IMG/VR virus record: IMGVR_UViG_3300034159_000051
Location: 62,001-126,000 of that record
DNA length: 64,000 bases
From: a virus
Reading direction: 5' to 3' (one strand)
Shown here: piece by piece, positions 39,442-47,699 of the stretch
How the letters are laid out: the number at the start of each line of letters is the position of its first letter
How positions within the stretch are numbered: the first letter of the stretch is position 1
The notes under the pieces: generated by a model
What the model was told of the DNA's origin: nothing
Database searches by the model: none
The model's input: only the letters and a program-made list of their open reading frames with translations
Made by a program: the position numbers and the translations under genes

Positions 39442-40230
39442 TTAGATCGCTGGTTTTTTATCTGGTGTCATGACGGTAAAGATATCGTCTCCGTCCGAGG
39501 CCCAGCGCTCGGCGAGCGTCTGGCGTTTTCTCCGGGGAGCGCCTTGCGTCGATAAACCGGCCTTGTGCATCCGGCCATTCACCGCGGCCTTGGAAATGCC
39601 GATCTCCATTCCGGCCTCAAACGTCCCAACCTCCATTGCTCGCGCGTGGAGTGTGTAAACGGCTGGGTCTATCGGTTTGCGGCCTCTCTTTTTCCGCGGG
39701 TGCGGCGACGGCGGAAGAGGAGGGTGTGTTGCACGGTAGACCGCCCGGCACACATCGGAGCAAAGCGTTCTCCCCTCGGCGCCGGTATCGTTCTGGCACA
39801 CCAAGCATGGCCGAATTGGCTTCTTGTCTATTCTGTAGCACTCCAGACAGCAGTACTTTTTTCGAGGCCGATGCTTGGTCATGTAAAAACGGTTTTCGCA
39901 CTCCGCCCGCGCGCACTTGCGCGCCGCCGGAGGGGGCTGAACAAGGGGATGCGGGCGGGGCGGGATCGTTCCTGCGTCTCGGCGTAGGCATACGCCAACA
40001 TAAAGGTAATATCGGCCGCTCTCCATCCATTCACGGCTCGCGAAATGGCACGCCGCCAGGAAGGCGGCATCGAACGACGCCGCGTCGTATTCTTCGGCAT
40101 GGTTCCACCGCTCTCTCCATTGGTCATAATCGACATGGACCAGGGACGAGCGAATAAACGACTCGCTCTTGATGATGCACCGATCCTCGATGAATTGCTC
40201 CATCCCGGCCCGGCATAGCCGCTGCAACAC
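39442..40230 (-). CDS. Zinc-finger/HTH protein, 262 aa, GTG start
   Basis: GTG 40230 after AAAAAGGGGATCAGATC; TTG next to it is also possible. Middle has several Cys pairs (CARAECENRF, KYCCLECYRI, CLVCQNDTG, CSDVC) suggesting two zinc knuckles. The C-terminal part has EVGTFEAGMEIGISKAAVNG, an HTH-like pattern. Possible transcription or DNA-binding factor. Confidence 0.75.
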   Translation of the reverse strand: MLQRLCRAGMEQFIEDRCIIKSESFIRSSLVHVDYDQWRERWNHAEEYDAASFDAAFLAACHFASREWMESGRYYLYVGVCLRRDAGTIPPRPHPLVQPPPAARKCARAECENRFYMTKHRPRKKYCCLECYRIDKKPIRPCLVCQNDTGAEGRTLCSDVCRAVYRATHPPLPPSPHPRKKRGRKPIDPAVYTLHARAMEVGTFEAGMEIGISKAAVNGRMHKAGLSTQGAPRRKRQTLAERWASDGDDIFTVMTPDKKPAI

Positions 40231-40263
40231 GATCTGATCCCCTTTTTGCGGCATAGGCCGCCG

Positions 40264-40410
40264 TTATTTTCCAAACTTGCCGCGCGGGGTCAGATCCCGC
40301 TTAAGCAGCGGGATGATCCCGAACAGAAACCAGCCCTCCATCCTCCACTCAACATAATCGTTGCCGAACGGGATTTTCCTTTTCTGAACCCAGAGCTTGT
40401 ACACGATCAT
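40264..40410 (-). CDS. Small basic protein, 48 aa
   Basis: ATG 40410 overlaps the previous stop (ATGA). MIVYKLWVQKRKIPFGNDYV then EWRMEGWFLFGIIPLLKRDL. Amphipathic/hydrophobic middle. Unknown; missed by a length cut-off of 60 residues. Confidence 0.65.
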   Translation of the reverse strand: MIVYKLWVQKRKIPFGNDYVEWRMEGWFLFGIIPLLKRDLTPRGKFGK

Positions 40411-40823
40411 AGGGCGCGCTCATCCGTCTCGGCCCAAAAGGCGGCAAGCCGGCCGTAAATCCAATCAGCCATGTCACGCGCCTTTCCGAAGCCCTCGTAA
40501 TGAGCGATTTCGTGCCTGTGTTCTTTTGATGAAAGTTCGGGTGGGTTTCCCGAGACTGTAAGCTCCTCCCAGAGCATGGCGAAGATGTTCGAAGAACGGT
40601 TCTCGAAAAATGCGACATTGATCTGCCTGTCTCCGCTCCCGGACCGCATCGACACGACATACCCTTGTTCATGGCCATTATGCCACCGCGCGACGGTTGG
40701 CTCGGCTATGTAGCGGAACAAGTCTTTGCTCCATGATCCTGAGATGTTCTCGTGTCTGCTGAGATAGGCGAGGACAGCTCTCGCTTGCGGGCTCGCCCCG
40801 TCTGGATTCTGAAAAAGCTTCAC
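40407..40823 (-). CDS. Hypothetical protein, 138 aa, GTG start
   Basis: GTG 40823 after AAAGGTATTGGAACC. Compact alpha/beta protein with NVAFFENRSSNIFAMLWEEL and YEGFGKARDMADWIY. Not recognised. Confidence 0.72.
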   Translation of the reverse strand: MKLFQNPDGASPQARAVLAYLSRHENISGSWSKDLFRYIAEPTVARWHNGHEQGYVVSMRSGSGDRQINVAFFENRSSNIFAMLWEELTVSGNPPELSSKEHRHEIAHYEGFGKARDMADWIYGRLAAFWAETDERAL

Positions 40824-40848
40824 GGTTCCAATACCTTTCTAGTCAAGC

Positions 40849-40876
40849 AAAAACGGAGCGGTTTTCAGCCGCTCCG
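40849..40876 (-). terminator. Minus-strand terminator
   Basis: On the minus strand CGGAGCGG-N7-CCGCTCCG followed by TTTTTGC. It ends the DUF932 transcript. Confidence 0.85.
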
Positions 40877-40890
40877 GTCCCCTGATGAGG

Positions 40891-41001
40891 TTAAAGTGAG
40901 CACATAACGCCAAGAAAAATGGCGGTTGTGATTCCGAATATCCAAAACCAGAGATTTGTATGTTCCACGGCGTTCCAAATCCTATCTAAAAGTTGCTTCA
41001 T
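40891..41001 (-). CDS. Small membrane peptide, 36 aa
   Basis: MKQLLDRIWNAVEHTNLWFW then a hydrophobic helix (IFGITTAIFLGVMC). It fits between the DUF932 gene and its terminator; no strong ribosome site, so tentative. A GGAGCGGGG/CCCCGCTCC hairpin precedes it at 41011-41031. Confidence 0.5.
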   Translation of the reverse strand: MKQLLDRIWNAVEHTNLWFWIFGITTAIFLGVMCSL

Positions 41002-41044
41002 GCTGTGCGCGGAGCGGGGGTTCCCCGCTCCGCCTCCTGGGTTG

Positions 41045-42148
41045 CTAGGCGGCTTGGGCCAGTTGCCGCCACTCGGTCTTGTTCAGTTCGATCAAGGCTC
41101 CACCGGCCCGCTCGAAGTTCGTGGCCCGTTGGTAATCATCGAGATCCTGGCTGGCGCGGGTGATGGCGTTCGCAAGGCCGAAGCGTGTAAGCGAGCCACC
41201 GGCGATCAGATCGCGGAGAACCGCTTGCCCGTCCGTCTCGGTCAGCCCAAGGCGCTTTGCCGTCACGTTGACGACTTTCACAGGGTCGCCCGTGATCTTG
41301 TCCTCTTTCGTGGCTTCGACCTTGTCGATAAGCTTGCCGAACTCGGCCGGGTCGAAAGCCGCTTTGACGGTGTCGCGGACCTCCAAAAACGTCGCCCGGT
41401 CGCGCGCAGCGCGGGTTTCGTCGGTGATGTAAACCTGCGCTCCGGCGTCTGCGGCCAATTCGACGCGGTTGCCAGAGTGGTATTTGCGGACGCTCCGCTC
41501 TCCGAACGTTGCGAGATTTGAGCAGCCGCTATCGTAGTATCCGGTCTGAACTGCGAGCGAACCGCAGCCAAGCTCCGAATTGGAGATCGTGCCCGCCGCG
41601 TAAGCGACGCGAACGATGGTGTGGCCACCGTCTCCGAGAGCCGCGCCATGCTTGGCCAGTTCCCGCGATAATTCCGGCGACACGACTTTCAGGTATAAGC
41701 GCCGGTCGGTGATCTCGCAGGAATGAAGCTCCAGGCCGCGCTCCTTGATGGTCGGCAGGATTGTCGCCAGGAGATCAACATTTTCGAGAGGACGGTAGCC
41801 GCCCGACAAGAATGCGCGAAGCTGGCCGTCAAGGGTGCGCAGCAGCCGGGTCTTGGCCTCGACATTGATCAGGCCATTGACGTTCTGGGCCAGCAATTCG
41901 GGATAATCTTTCAGAAGCCGGTCATAGAATTTGGCCGGGATGTCGCAGAACTGACCGATTTGGTCATGAGCGAGGTTGCTGATGGCGTAGGTTTCTTCGC
42001 CCTTGATTGCAAGGAAAGCGCCGCGCTCTCCATGCACCGATTCCGGCACCACAGTCAGCGCCGTTGTGGGGGCGTGGAGGTCATGGCGCTTCTCGGATTG
42101 GCGGAGGATTTCTTGCACGAGGTCTTCAGCGTTGCGTCCGTACTTCAT
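41045..42148 (-). CDS. DUF932 phage/plasmid-like protein
   Basis: 367 aa, AAAGGGATCAGACC before ATG 42148. AISNLAHDQIGQFCDIPAKF, LLRTLDGQLRAFLSGGYRPL and RRLYLKVV(S) match the DUF932 family of phage and plasmid proteins. Function not established; often among early genes. Confidence 0.9.
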   Translation of the reverse strand: MKYGRNAEDLVQEILRQSEKRHDLHAPTTALTVVPESVHGERGAFLAIKGEETYAISNLAHDQIGQFCDIPAKFYDRLLKDYPELLAQNVNGLINVEAKTRLLRTLDGQLRAFLSGGYRPLENVDLLATILPTIKERGLELHSCEITDRRLYLKVVSPELSRELAKHGAALGDGGHTIVRVAYAAGTISNSELGCGSLAVQTGYYDSGCSNLATFGERSVRKYHSGNRVELAADAGAQVYITDETRAARDRATFLEVRDTVKAAFDPAEFGKLIDKVEATKEDKITGDPVKVVNVTAKRLGLTETDGQAVLRDLIAGGSLTRFGLANAITRASQDLDDYQRATNFERAGGALIELNKTEWRQLAQAA

Positions 42149-42178
42149 GGTCTGATCCCTTTTTGTTTGGAAGGCTGG

Positions 42179-42247
42179 CTAGATGTGGAAGGTGAGGGCA
42201 AGCGCCCCCCCGGCAAGTGCGATTAAGAGGCATTTCCAGAAGGGCAT
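42179..42247 (-). CDS. Membrane peptide, 22 aa
   Basis: MPFWKCLLIALAGGALALTF with AGGAGATAAGATC directly upstream. One hydrophobic helix. Short but the ribosome site is excellent and similar peptides occur at 40891 and 55789. Confidence 0.5.
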   Translation of the reverse strand: MPFWKCLLIALAGGALALTFHI

Positions 42248-42293
42248 GATCTTATCTCCTGGATGCCCAAGGATGGGCGGGACTTGAAGCATA

Positions 42294-42581
42294 TCACCCT
42301 CTCTTTGTGTCGAGGCGACGTAGGATGGTTTCGCGCTTGGCGCGTTCCGCCCGCCATTCGGCGAGCAGTTCTTGGCGCCGCCAGTCGCGGTATTGTTCAT
42401 CCTCGATCATGCCGTCCAGGTCTGAGATGCGGTCGGCGGTGAGAGCGATGAAATCTTCCAGCGTATCTTGTTGGGTGATGATTTGCGAAGCCGGGATTCG
42501 GTTTTTGATGGCTTCGAGAATCGCGCAGTTGTGGTCGAGCATACCGGCGAAGGCCGTGTTGAGAGTTTCGAAGTTTTCCAT
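42294..42581 (-). CDS. Helical hypothetical protein, 95 aa
   Basis: MENFETLNTAFAGMLDHNCA after AAAAGGGATCAGAT. Coiled-coil-like C-terminus (RQELLAEWRAERAKRETILR). Unknown. Confidence 0.72.
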   Translation of the reverse strand: MENFETLNTAFAGMLDHNCAILEAIKNRIPASQIITQQDTLEDFIALTADRISDLDGMIEDEQYRDWRRQELLAEWRAERAKRETILRRLDTKRG

Positions 42582-42604
42582 ATCTGATCCCTTTTGATGT
42601 AACT

Positions 42605-42633
42605 AATTTAGCCGCGTTTCCGTTTCTTGGCAA
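42605..42633 (-). promoter_or_regulatory. Promoter CTTGCCA-N17-TAAATT
   Basis: Minus-strand promoter of the shared type; TAAATT at 42610-42605, then the leader box of the 42581 gene. Confidence 0.75.
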
Positions 42634-42644
42634 GCGATGATTTG

Positions 42645-42803
42645 TTAAACTGGGAAGAAATCGCGGAGCTTCTGAGCCTCGATCCGCATCACCTCGGCGG
42701 TTTGATAATCCTCTTCCTCGTTCGCTATTTCATCCATTGCATCGGCTACGGCGTGGATCACGTTGGCGCAGCCGTCTTCTTCGATGAGCTTTTTTAGGTC
42801 CAT
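42645..42803 (-). CDS. Small acidic protein, 52 aa
   Basis: MDLKKLIEEDGCANVIHAVA after AAAGGGATCGAGC. Acidic helix (DEIANEEEDYQTAEVMR). Below the usual length cut-off, but leader box and composition support it. Confidence 0.7.
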   Translation of the reverse strand: MDLKKLIEEDGCANVIHAVADAMDEIANEEEDYQTAEVMRIEAQKLRDFFPV

Positions 42804-42814
42804 GCTCGATCCCT

Positions 42815-43198
42815 TTATGGTTCGTACACCATGTCTTGGTCGGCTTCCGTCACGATCTCCGCGCGGATCAACCGCTCGAAATACCCACGCCAGAACGTGG
42901 CGATTTGCCGAAGTGTGCCATCATCGCGTGGTAGCATCATCGCCACAGTCGGGTATTCTTGACACCCGCAAGGCAGCTTGCGCAGTTCGGCTTCCTTTTC
43001 TCCGTAGGAAAGGCGGCATGTATAGCTGTTTTTGTGGCGCCATGTGATCTCATCGAGCTGCTTGATCCAAGCAAGCGCCTGCTTTGCTACCTTGATATCC
43101 TTCCATGTCAAGGGAACATCATCCTCTGCTTGGTTGGACCCGAGCGAGTCTCCGGTCCGATAAGTTATCCTAATTTTGTACTCCACTTCCTGTGCCAT
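42815..43198 (-). CDS. Hypothetical protein, 127 aa
   Basis: MAQEVEYKIRITYRTGDSLG at 43198, GGGAGAG upstream. LPCGCQEYPTVAMM suggests a small metal or structural knuckle. C-terminus FWRGYFERLIRAEIVTEADQ. Unknown. Confidence 0.7.
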   Translation of the reverse strand: MAQEVEYKIRITYRTGDSLGSNQAEDDVPLTWKDIKVAKQALAWIKQLDEITWRHKNSYTCRLSYGEKEAELRKLPCGCQEYPTVAMMLPRDDGTLRQIATFWRGYFERLIRAEIVTEADQDMVYEP

Positions 43199-43253
43199 GC
43201 TATCTCTCCCGTGGCTCTCTTTTAAATGGCTTGCCGGTAGCCGGGCCGATGAT

Positions 43254-43400
43254 CTAGCACCAGCCGATTGTCGTTTCATCGTCAGCCCGAACGGCGTACT
43301 CGCCCCATTGATTAGGCTTATCCGAGACAACCACGCCGTCGAAGCTACACCCGCAAAAGACCACGCGAACGTGGTCGCCTTCGCTGTATTTCTGATCCAT
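43254..43400 (-). CDS. Small beta-rich protein, 48 aa
   Basis: MDQKYSEGDHVRVVFCGCSF; ATG 43400 sits six bases after AGGAGG (an ATG at 43406 overlaps that site). SH3-like composition (GDHVRVV, GVVVSD). Unknown. Confidence 0.68.
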   Translation of the reverse strand: MDQKYSEGDHVRVVFCGCSFDGVVVSDKPNQWGEYAVRADDETTIGWC

Positions 43401-43452
43401 ATTCATCCTCCTAAAAACTCCGCGAGCCGTGGAAGAAAGGCTCTTTCGAGCC

Positions 43453-43572
43453 TTAAATCATCGAAGCGATATGCTGAGCAATCAACGTCGCCAGATCAGG
43501 CGGGCAAGCGCCGCGCCATGAGCTGTTGTCGATGATTTCGATAATTCGTGTGAGCGTGATGAGCGCCGTCAT
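43453..43572 (-). CDS. Small protein, 39 aa
   Basis: MTALITLTRIIEIIDNSSWR after AAAAGGGATCAGAC. Leader box strongly supports expression despite its size. Unknown. Confidence 0.65.
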   Translation of the reverse strand: MTALITLTRIIEIIDNSSWRGACPPDLATLIAQHIASMI

Positions 43573-43641
43573 GTCTGATCCCTTTTGTCCTGGCCTTTCC
43601 GCCGAGGCTCGCTGTTAGTTCAAGCTCTCTGGGGTAGGCGC

Positions 43642-43836
43642 TCATCGCGCCTTGTAAAGATCGTCGTTTTTTGCAAGCAACTCTTCTACGGCCTTATCAG
43701 CTTGTCGCTGAGTATCATGTCTAGATAGAACTCTGCGTCCGATCTTTACCTGATATTCAGTCCACCCTTGGCGAAGTCCTTGCTTTGGGCTGGATTGAAT
43801 CCTTTCGACCTGTTTGATGTTAACTTCTGGCATCAT
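43642..43836 (-). CDS. Small basic protein, 64 aa
   Basis: MMPEVNIKQVERIQSSPKQG with AGGAGAAAG at the ATG. Contains WTEYQVKIGRRVLSRHDTQR, reminiscent of integrase-like DNA-binding arms (AP2-like) but too short to call. Unknown. Confidence 0.65.
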   Translation of the reverse strand: MMPEVNIKQVERIQSSPKQGLRQGWTEYQVKIGRRVLSRHDTQRQADKAVEELLAKNDDLYKAR

Positions 43837-44087
43837 CTTTCTCCTGCGTTGTGTACCTACGCCGGAGAGCTTGTTTTTGTTTTCCCGACGAGACCGGCCT
43901 TACTGGATGGCCCGCAGACCGATCCGACCACTATCGGGGCGCTTCATTATGGGGTCGGTGGAAGCGCTTCACCCTCGGCGGTTATTGGTTTAGCAGATCG
44001 CACAAAGGAAATCGGCGACTGCTTTGATGAGATCGAGCGCCCGGTTCTTCATCTTGTTCCTCCATCTGTTTGCTTCCTATGACTTAG
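43837..44087. other. Gap with only doubtful micro-ORFs
   Basis: About 250 bp downstream of a minus promoter. Two tiny minus frames (20 and 27 aa, near 44055) have ribosome-site-like GGAGGAA/AGGAAG upstream but overlap each other; neither is convincing. Confidence 0.35.
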
Positions 44088-44116
44088 AATATAGCCATAA
44101 AACAAACATATGACAA
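44088..44116 (-). promoter_or_regulatory. Promoter CTTGTCA-N17-TATATT
   Basis: Minus-strand TTGTCA (44116-44111), 17 bp, TATATT (44093-44088). Drives the leftward small-gene group from 43836. Confidence 0.8.
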
Positions 44117-44207
44117 GCCTTTTTTTATGAAAACCAATTTTTTTTGGAGAAATATAGCGGCGAAGGCTGGGCTTGAATTGTTCGCTTTATGGGCTTATTA
44201 TCCAGGC

Positions 44208-44585
44208 ATGAAAAAGCCGTACCAAGAATGGCCTGCAGAGGTCAGAGAGCGATTCAAGGGAGAGCTGAACGATCTTGTCGATCGTAGCGGCTATTCCATC
44301 AGCACGTTCGCGGACATCTTCGGCGTCGGAACGAGCCTTGTCGGGATCTGGCTTGACGTCAGAGACCCAAGGATGCCAACGGTTCCAGCATTCGAACTGC
44401 TGTCGATGGCGTGCGAATCCGAGGAGTTTTTCCGAGAGTTCGTGCGCCGGCGCGAGCGCTTCACGGGACGCGTGTTTCCCCAAAGGAAGGCGGCCGGGCG
44501 TCCGAAGATCAACAGGCTTGCGCCGGCGCTGGATCACGCATCGCGGTCCCTGGAGGCCCAGATGGACCGCTGTTTGCAGGCTTGA
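44208..44585 (+). CDS. HTH-like protein, 125 aa
   Basis: Start MKKPYQEWPAEVRERFKGEL at 44208 preferred over ATG 44127, which has no site. SGYSISTFADIFGVGTSLVG followed by IWLDVRDPRMPTVPAFELL resembles an Xre-like helix-turn-helix. Basic C-terminal half. Probably a regulator. Confidence 0.72.
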   Translation: MKKPYQEWPAEVRERFKGELNDLVDRSGYSISTFADIFGVGTSLVGIWLDVRDPRMPTVPAFELLSMACESEEFFREFVRRRERFTGRVFPQRKAAGRPKINRLAPALDHASRSLEAQMDRCLQA

Positions 44586-44605
44586 CCCAACAAAAGGGAT
44601 CGGTG

Positions 44606-44965
44606 ATGTCTGACCTTGATGAACAAGCCCTGCCGCTTGTTGAACGCTTGCGCGCGGTCCCGGTATGGATGAGAGACACATGCGGGCAAATCCCTCGCTT
44701 GTGTCTGGAGGCTGCTGCTGAGATCGAGCGCCTGCAAGCTTCCGTTATGACGGAAGATTGCGATTTTGAGATATGCGCCGTTGGTGATTGGATAGCTGGA
44801 CGCGTCACCCCCTTAAATGCCAAAGCCGCTGAATGGCTATCAAATCCGACGACTTGGTTCCCCTACAACGAGGTTGGCAAAGCCAAAAACGAATTAGAGA
44901 ATAAGGGTTTCTCCGTCAGGGTGCTAAGTCTGCGGAGCGCTGACGCATACTCTGTAAGTCCATGA
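44606..44965 (+). CDS. Hypothetical protein, 119 aa
   Basis: MSDLDEQALPLVERLRAVPV after AAAAGGGATCGGTG. Helical N-terminus (CLEAAAEIERLQASV), alpha/beta C-terminus. Unknown; co-transcribed with the HTH gene and ends before a terminator. Confidence 0.72.
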   Translation: MSDLDEQALPLVERLRAVPVWMRDTCGQIPRLCLEAAAEIERLQASVMTEDCDFEICAVGDWIAGRVTPLNAKAAEWLSNPTTWFPYNEVGKAKNELENKGFSVRVLSLRSADAYSVSP

Positions 44966-45051
44966 ACCAAAAACGAATGAAGCTTGACTGTTTCAGGGAA
45001 TAGGTTCAAAAACATCACACTCGAAAGAGTGGACATGGACAATATCTCAGG

Positions 45052-45087
45052 AAAGGCGCGGAGCATCCCCCCGCGCCTTTTTGTTTT
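45052..45087 (+). terminator. Rho-independent terminator
   Basis: AAAGGCGCGG-N9-CCGCGCCTTT then TTGTTTTT. Located between convergent genes and likely bidirectional. Confidence 0.9.
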
Positions 45088-45314
45088 TACAGCCCGGCTT
45101 TTTCTCTTAGCGCCGCAAGGCTTTCTCGCGTGATTCTGGCCGTCCGTTTAAGCGATGGATCGAGGGGATCGAGGGCGGCGAGCGCCTTTTCTTCGGACTC
45201 TGCCGCCAAAGCGAACAGCTTCCGCGCATAGCCGTCGTTTCCTTGATTCAACGCGCTGTGCGCCAGATCGGCGATCTCCATCGCTTCGCGATGATTTTCG
45301 CTCCATTCGCTCAT
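45087..45314 (-). CDS. Helical protein, 75 aa
   Basis: MSEWSENHREAMEIADLAHS; TPR-like helical repeats (ALNQGNDGYARKLFALAAES). Coupled to the next upstream gene by ATGA. Unknown. Confidence 0.72.
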   Translation of the reverse strand: MSEWSENHREAMEIADLAHSALNQGNDGYARKLFALAAESEEKALAALDPLDPSLKRTARITRESLAALREKAGL

Positions 45315-45556
45315 TCATGCGCCTTTCGGATCGATTGCGGGGCGATGGCGCGGCCGGTCGTGGCGATCGTCAGAATCTCTCCATGTGATTTCTCGCCTTG
45401 GCGTTTCGACAAGACCTTCCAGGCTCCGCTGGCGCACCACATCAGGACGCCCTTGCGCGCCGACCCGCACTCGCCATTAACCCGGCAAAAGATAGCCGTT
45501 CCGTCCGGGTAAAGCTGGCCCGTCAGCGGGCATCGATAGACTGGTTTCTCTGTCAT
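45311..45556 (-). CDS. Hypothetical protein, 81 aa
   Basis: MTEKPVYRCPLTGQLYPDGT; Cys residues C9, C24 and C30 could chelate metal. Overlaps both neighbours by 4 bp. Unknown. Confidence 0.68.
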   Translation of the reverse strand: MTEKPVYRCPLTGQLYPDGTAIFCRVNGECGSARKGVLMWCASGAWKVLSKRQGEKSHGEILTIATTGRAIAPQSIRKAHE

Positions 45557-45750
45557 TTTTCAAACAGATCCTTGATCGATTCTTTTGGATATTTTAGCCG
45601 GGTTTTATCTTTTACGTCGTCGCGCTCGGCCTCGCGTTTTTGGTGAAAGCGGAAACGCGGGCTTTTTGGAGCGCGGCCGCATGTTCCGTGTTTATGATTC
45701 CCCATCCCGCCCGATCCCTTGGCTTTGCGCGCTTGCTTTGTCCCTGTCAT
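45553..45750 (-). CDS. Basic small protein, 65 aa
   Basis: MTGTKQARKAKGSGGMGNHK; highly basic and His-rich at the front. ATGA overlaps. Unknown. Confidence 0.62.
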   Translation of the reverse strand: MTGTKQARKAKGSGGMGNHKHGTCGRAPKSPRFRFHQKREAERDDVKDKTRLKYPKESIKDLFEK

Positions 45751-45968
45751 TTCGCGCGCCTCTCGATCTCTCTCTCAGCCTCTATCGACAAGCTGGAGAC
45801 ATCACCGGCGCGCTCCTCACAATGCAGCTTGCACCTGGGGCAATTGACCATGTGGTGATGGCTCGCATCGCTGATGTACATGTCGTTTTCTGGAAGTCCC
45901 GCGCCGATGCCGCAGGCCATTTCTTGGCGGTGTGGGTCGGTGTGTTTGTCGATGCGAAGGTGAATCAT
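45747..45968 (-). CDS. Cys/His-containing protein, 73 aa
   Basis: Start MIHLRIDKHTDPHRQEMACG at 45968, with AAAGGAGG upstream. HHHMVNCPRCKLHCEER forms a zinc-finger-like knuckle. ATGA coupled. Confidence 0.7.
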   Translation of the reverse strand: MIHLRIDKHTDPHRQEMACGIGAGLPENDMYISDASHHHMVNCPRCKLHCEERAGDVSSLSIEAEREIERRAK

Positions 45969-46756
45969 GCAGCCTCCTTTCTTGCGTGCTGACGCTTCCA
46001 CGCGGGCGAGCGCTTGCGCAGCTCCCCAACCGGCAGATTGTACCAGGGCCGCGTCTCCGCGTCATAGCGCTGGACCGCCCAGACGATGGCGTAGCAGGCC
46101 CAGATGAACGAAAAATCGAAGCTCTCGCAGTGACGCTCGTAGAAGTCTTGAAAATGGAAATGCTGCGTCGTCGGCACCATGCGCCGCAGCGTTTCATCCC
46201 AGTGCTGGCTTCCGTTTTCATAGGTATGCGAGAAATCCCAGACGGCGCGCATCGCTTCGTCTTCGCAGCGATCGAGCACTTCGTCGCGGACGGCCTCGAT
46301 CAACTCGCGCCGGCGCCGCCCCCAGGCCGCGCAATCCTCGGCCTCGGGATAGTAGGGCGCGCGCATATTATGCCGCATGTAGTCGGCGACGTCGCGCCGG
46401 ACAGCCGCGTCGAACTTTTCCTGATCGAATCGGAACACACTAGTTTTGCTGCGCCCGTTCCCCGCATGCGCTTCCAACTTGCCAGACCAGTAGTCTGGAT
46501 TGATCGGGAGCGCGCCGCGATCGCAAGGCTCGCGCCGGAAGAACTCAAACATATCGTGCACCCGGGCAAAAACGTATGTCCCCATGTCGCCGCAGATGCA
46601 CAACCTGCCGGGCCACGTCAGGATGTCGAAATAATAGGTGTAGCTTCTGGGCCTCTTGAGTCGGATATGCCGCATAACGCCATCATCCCGAAGGATGATC
46701 AGCTCGTGCTGGGCGACGTCGCTCAGAAAGCGTTCTTCGGTGCAGGCGTATTTCAT
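45965..46756 (-). CDS. Conserved phage hypothetical protein, 263 aa
   Basis: MKYACTEERFLSDVAQHELI, then RHIRLKRPRSYTYYFDILTW and PGRLCICGDMGTYVFARVHD: a family seen widely in phages of Burkholderia, Pseudomonas and rhizobia, without known function. Typical length. Confidence 0.85.
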   Translation of the reverse strand: MKYACTEERFLSDVAQHELIILRDDGVMRHIRLKRPRSYTYYFDILTWPGRLCICGDMGTYVFARVHDMFEFFRREPCDRGALPINPDYWSGKLEAHAGNGRSKTSVFRFDQEKFDAAVRRDVADYMRHNMRAPYYPEAEDCAAWGRRRRELIEAVRDEVLDRCEDEAMRAVWDFSHTYENGSQHWDETLRRMVPTTQHFHFQDFYERHCESFDFSFIWACYAIVWAVQRYDAETRPWYNLPVGELRKRSPAWKRQHARKEAA

Positions 46757-46992
46757 GGCCGCACCTTTGTCGTAGCGAGCGCGGCAAGCGCTTCCTGCTG
46801 CTCAACCCAAGCGCATGCCTCGGCGGCGTCGAACCGGCCCATCACCTCTCGGGGCCGATTATCGATGAAATCAGGCTCCGGCCCTTTCGGAAGACGGAAG
46901 ATTTCGCGCTTGCCGCCGGTCGGGCAGGGCCGATGTCCGTAGCCGAGCCTGCGGAGCCGTTCTGCGATGGATAGGTCTTTTGTGTCTGTCAT
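46753..46992 (-). CDS. Hypothetical protein, 79 aa
   Basis: MTDTKDLSIAERLRRLGYGH at 46992 after CAAGGGATCAGACGA. Basic N-terminus, helical end. ATGA with the 46756 gene. Unknown. Confidence 0.7.
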   Translation of the reverse strand: MTDTKDLSIAERLRRLGYGHRPCPTGGKREIFRLPKGPEPDFIDNRPREVMGRFDAAEACAWVEQQEALAALATTKVRP

Positions 46993-47192
46993 TCGTCTGA
47001 TCCCTTGAATCCTCTTTCCCATTCGTCATGCCGGACCCCAGGCGGGTAGGGGTTCCTTGGCTTGTAGGACGGCAGCCTGATCGTCTTTCTCCGCGCATGC
47101 TCTCCCTTCCCGAAAGCGGCCTCCGTATGCGCCCCCTTACATTTGAGAAGTCGGCGTTTTGTCTTCCGAATGGATTGGCGTAAATTCGTCAT
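46989..47192 (-). CDS. Basic hypothetical protein, 67 aa
   Basis: MTNLRQSIRKTKRRLLKCKG after AAGGGGTCAGGCCT. Ends NPYPPGVRHDEWERGFKGSD, a Rmf-like pattern (WxxGW family, ribosome modulation) seen in other small phage proteins, but not decisive. Confidence 0.68.
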   Translation of the reverse strand: MTNLRQSIRKTKRRLLKCKGAHTEAAFGKGEHARRKTIRLPSYKPRNPYPPGVRHDEWERGFKGSDE

Positions 47193-47503
47193 AGGCCTGA
47201 CCCCTTCTTATTGTGCGAAGGCGTCCAGGCTGACGCCTCCTTTGTCCCGTCATTCAAGCGCGAAAGGTCGAGCGGCGCGTCCGGGTGGATGCGCCCGTTC
47301 CCAAGATCCCGATCGAACCTGGAAAAATAGATCGATCGGCGCGAGATCGGCGAGACAAGGCGCGCCGCGTAGCGCTGGCCGATGAGATCGCTCATTCTGA
47401 GAAGCGAGCGGAAGTGAGCCTCGGCCCTGGCGGGGGACATTGTCTCCAGCCGCTCAGTTAGGCGGCCGGTTTCGTGCTCGCGCAGGTCTGCTTTCCACGG
47501 CAT
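47189..47503 (-). CDS. Hypothetical protein, 104 aa
   Basis: Start MPWKADLREHETGRLTERLE at 47503 (GGAG six bases upstream and overlapping the previous stop). Arg-rich helical. Unknown. Confidence 0.65.
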   Translation of the reverse strand: MPWKADLREHETGRLTERLETMSPARAEAHFRSLLRMSDLIGQRYAARLVSPISRRSIYFSRFDRDLGNGRIHPDAPLDLSRLNDGTKEASAWTPSHNKKGSGL

Positions 47504-47697
47504 CACACGCTCCATTTGTTGCGCTCAAGCTCACCCTTGCCGATCTCAGCCAGATCAAAAAAGAGCTTCTTTAGCTCTGGCGTTTTGGCAAAGCCGACGG
47601 CGCCGAGATACATGCGGGTTACCCTGCGAACGTGCGTCAACGGCTGACGCTTGATCCATGCTTCGAAATCTTCGACGGTCATTGGTTTATCAGCCAC
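47503..47697 (-). CDS. Hypothetical protein, 64 aa, GTG start
   Basis: GTG 47697 after GAGGAGGTCTAACC: VADKPMTVEDFEAWIKRQPL. Helical. Unknown. Confidence 0.68.
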   Translation of the reverse strand: MADKPMTVEDFEAWIKRQPLTHVRRVTRMYLGAVGFAKTPELKKLFFDLAEIGKGELERNKWSV

Positions 47698-47699
47698 GG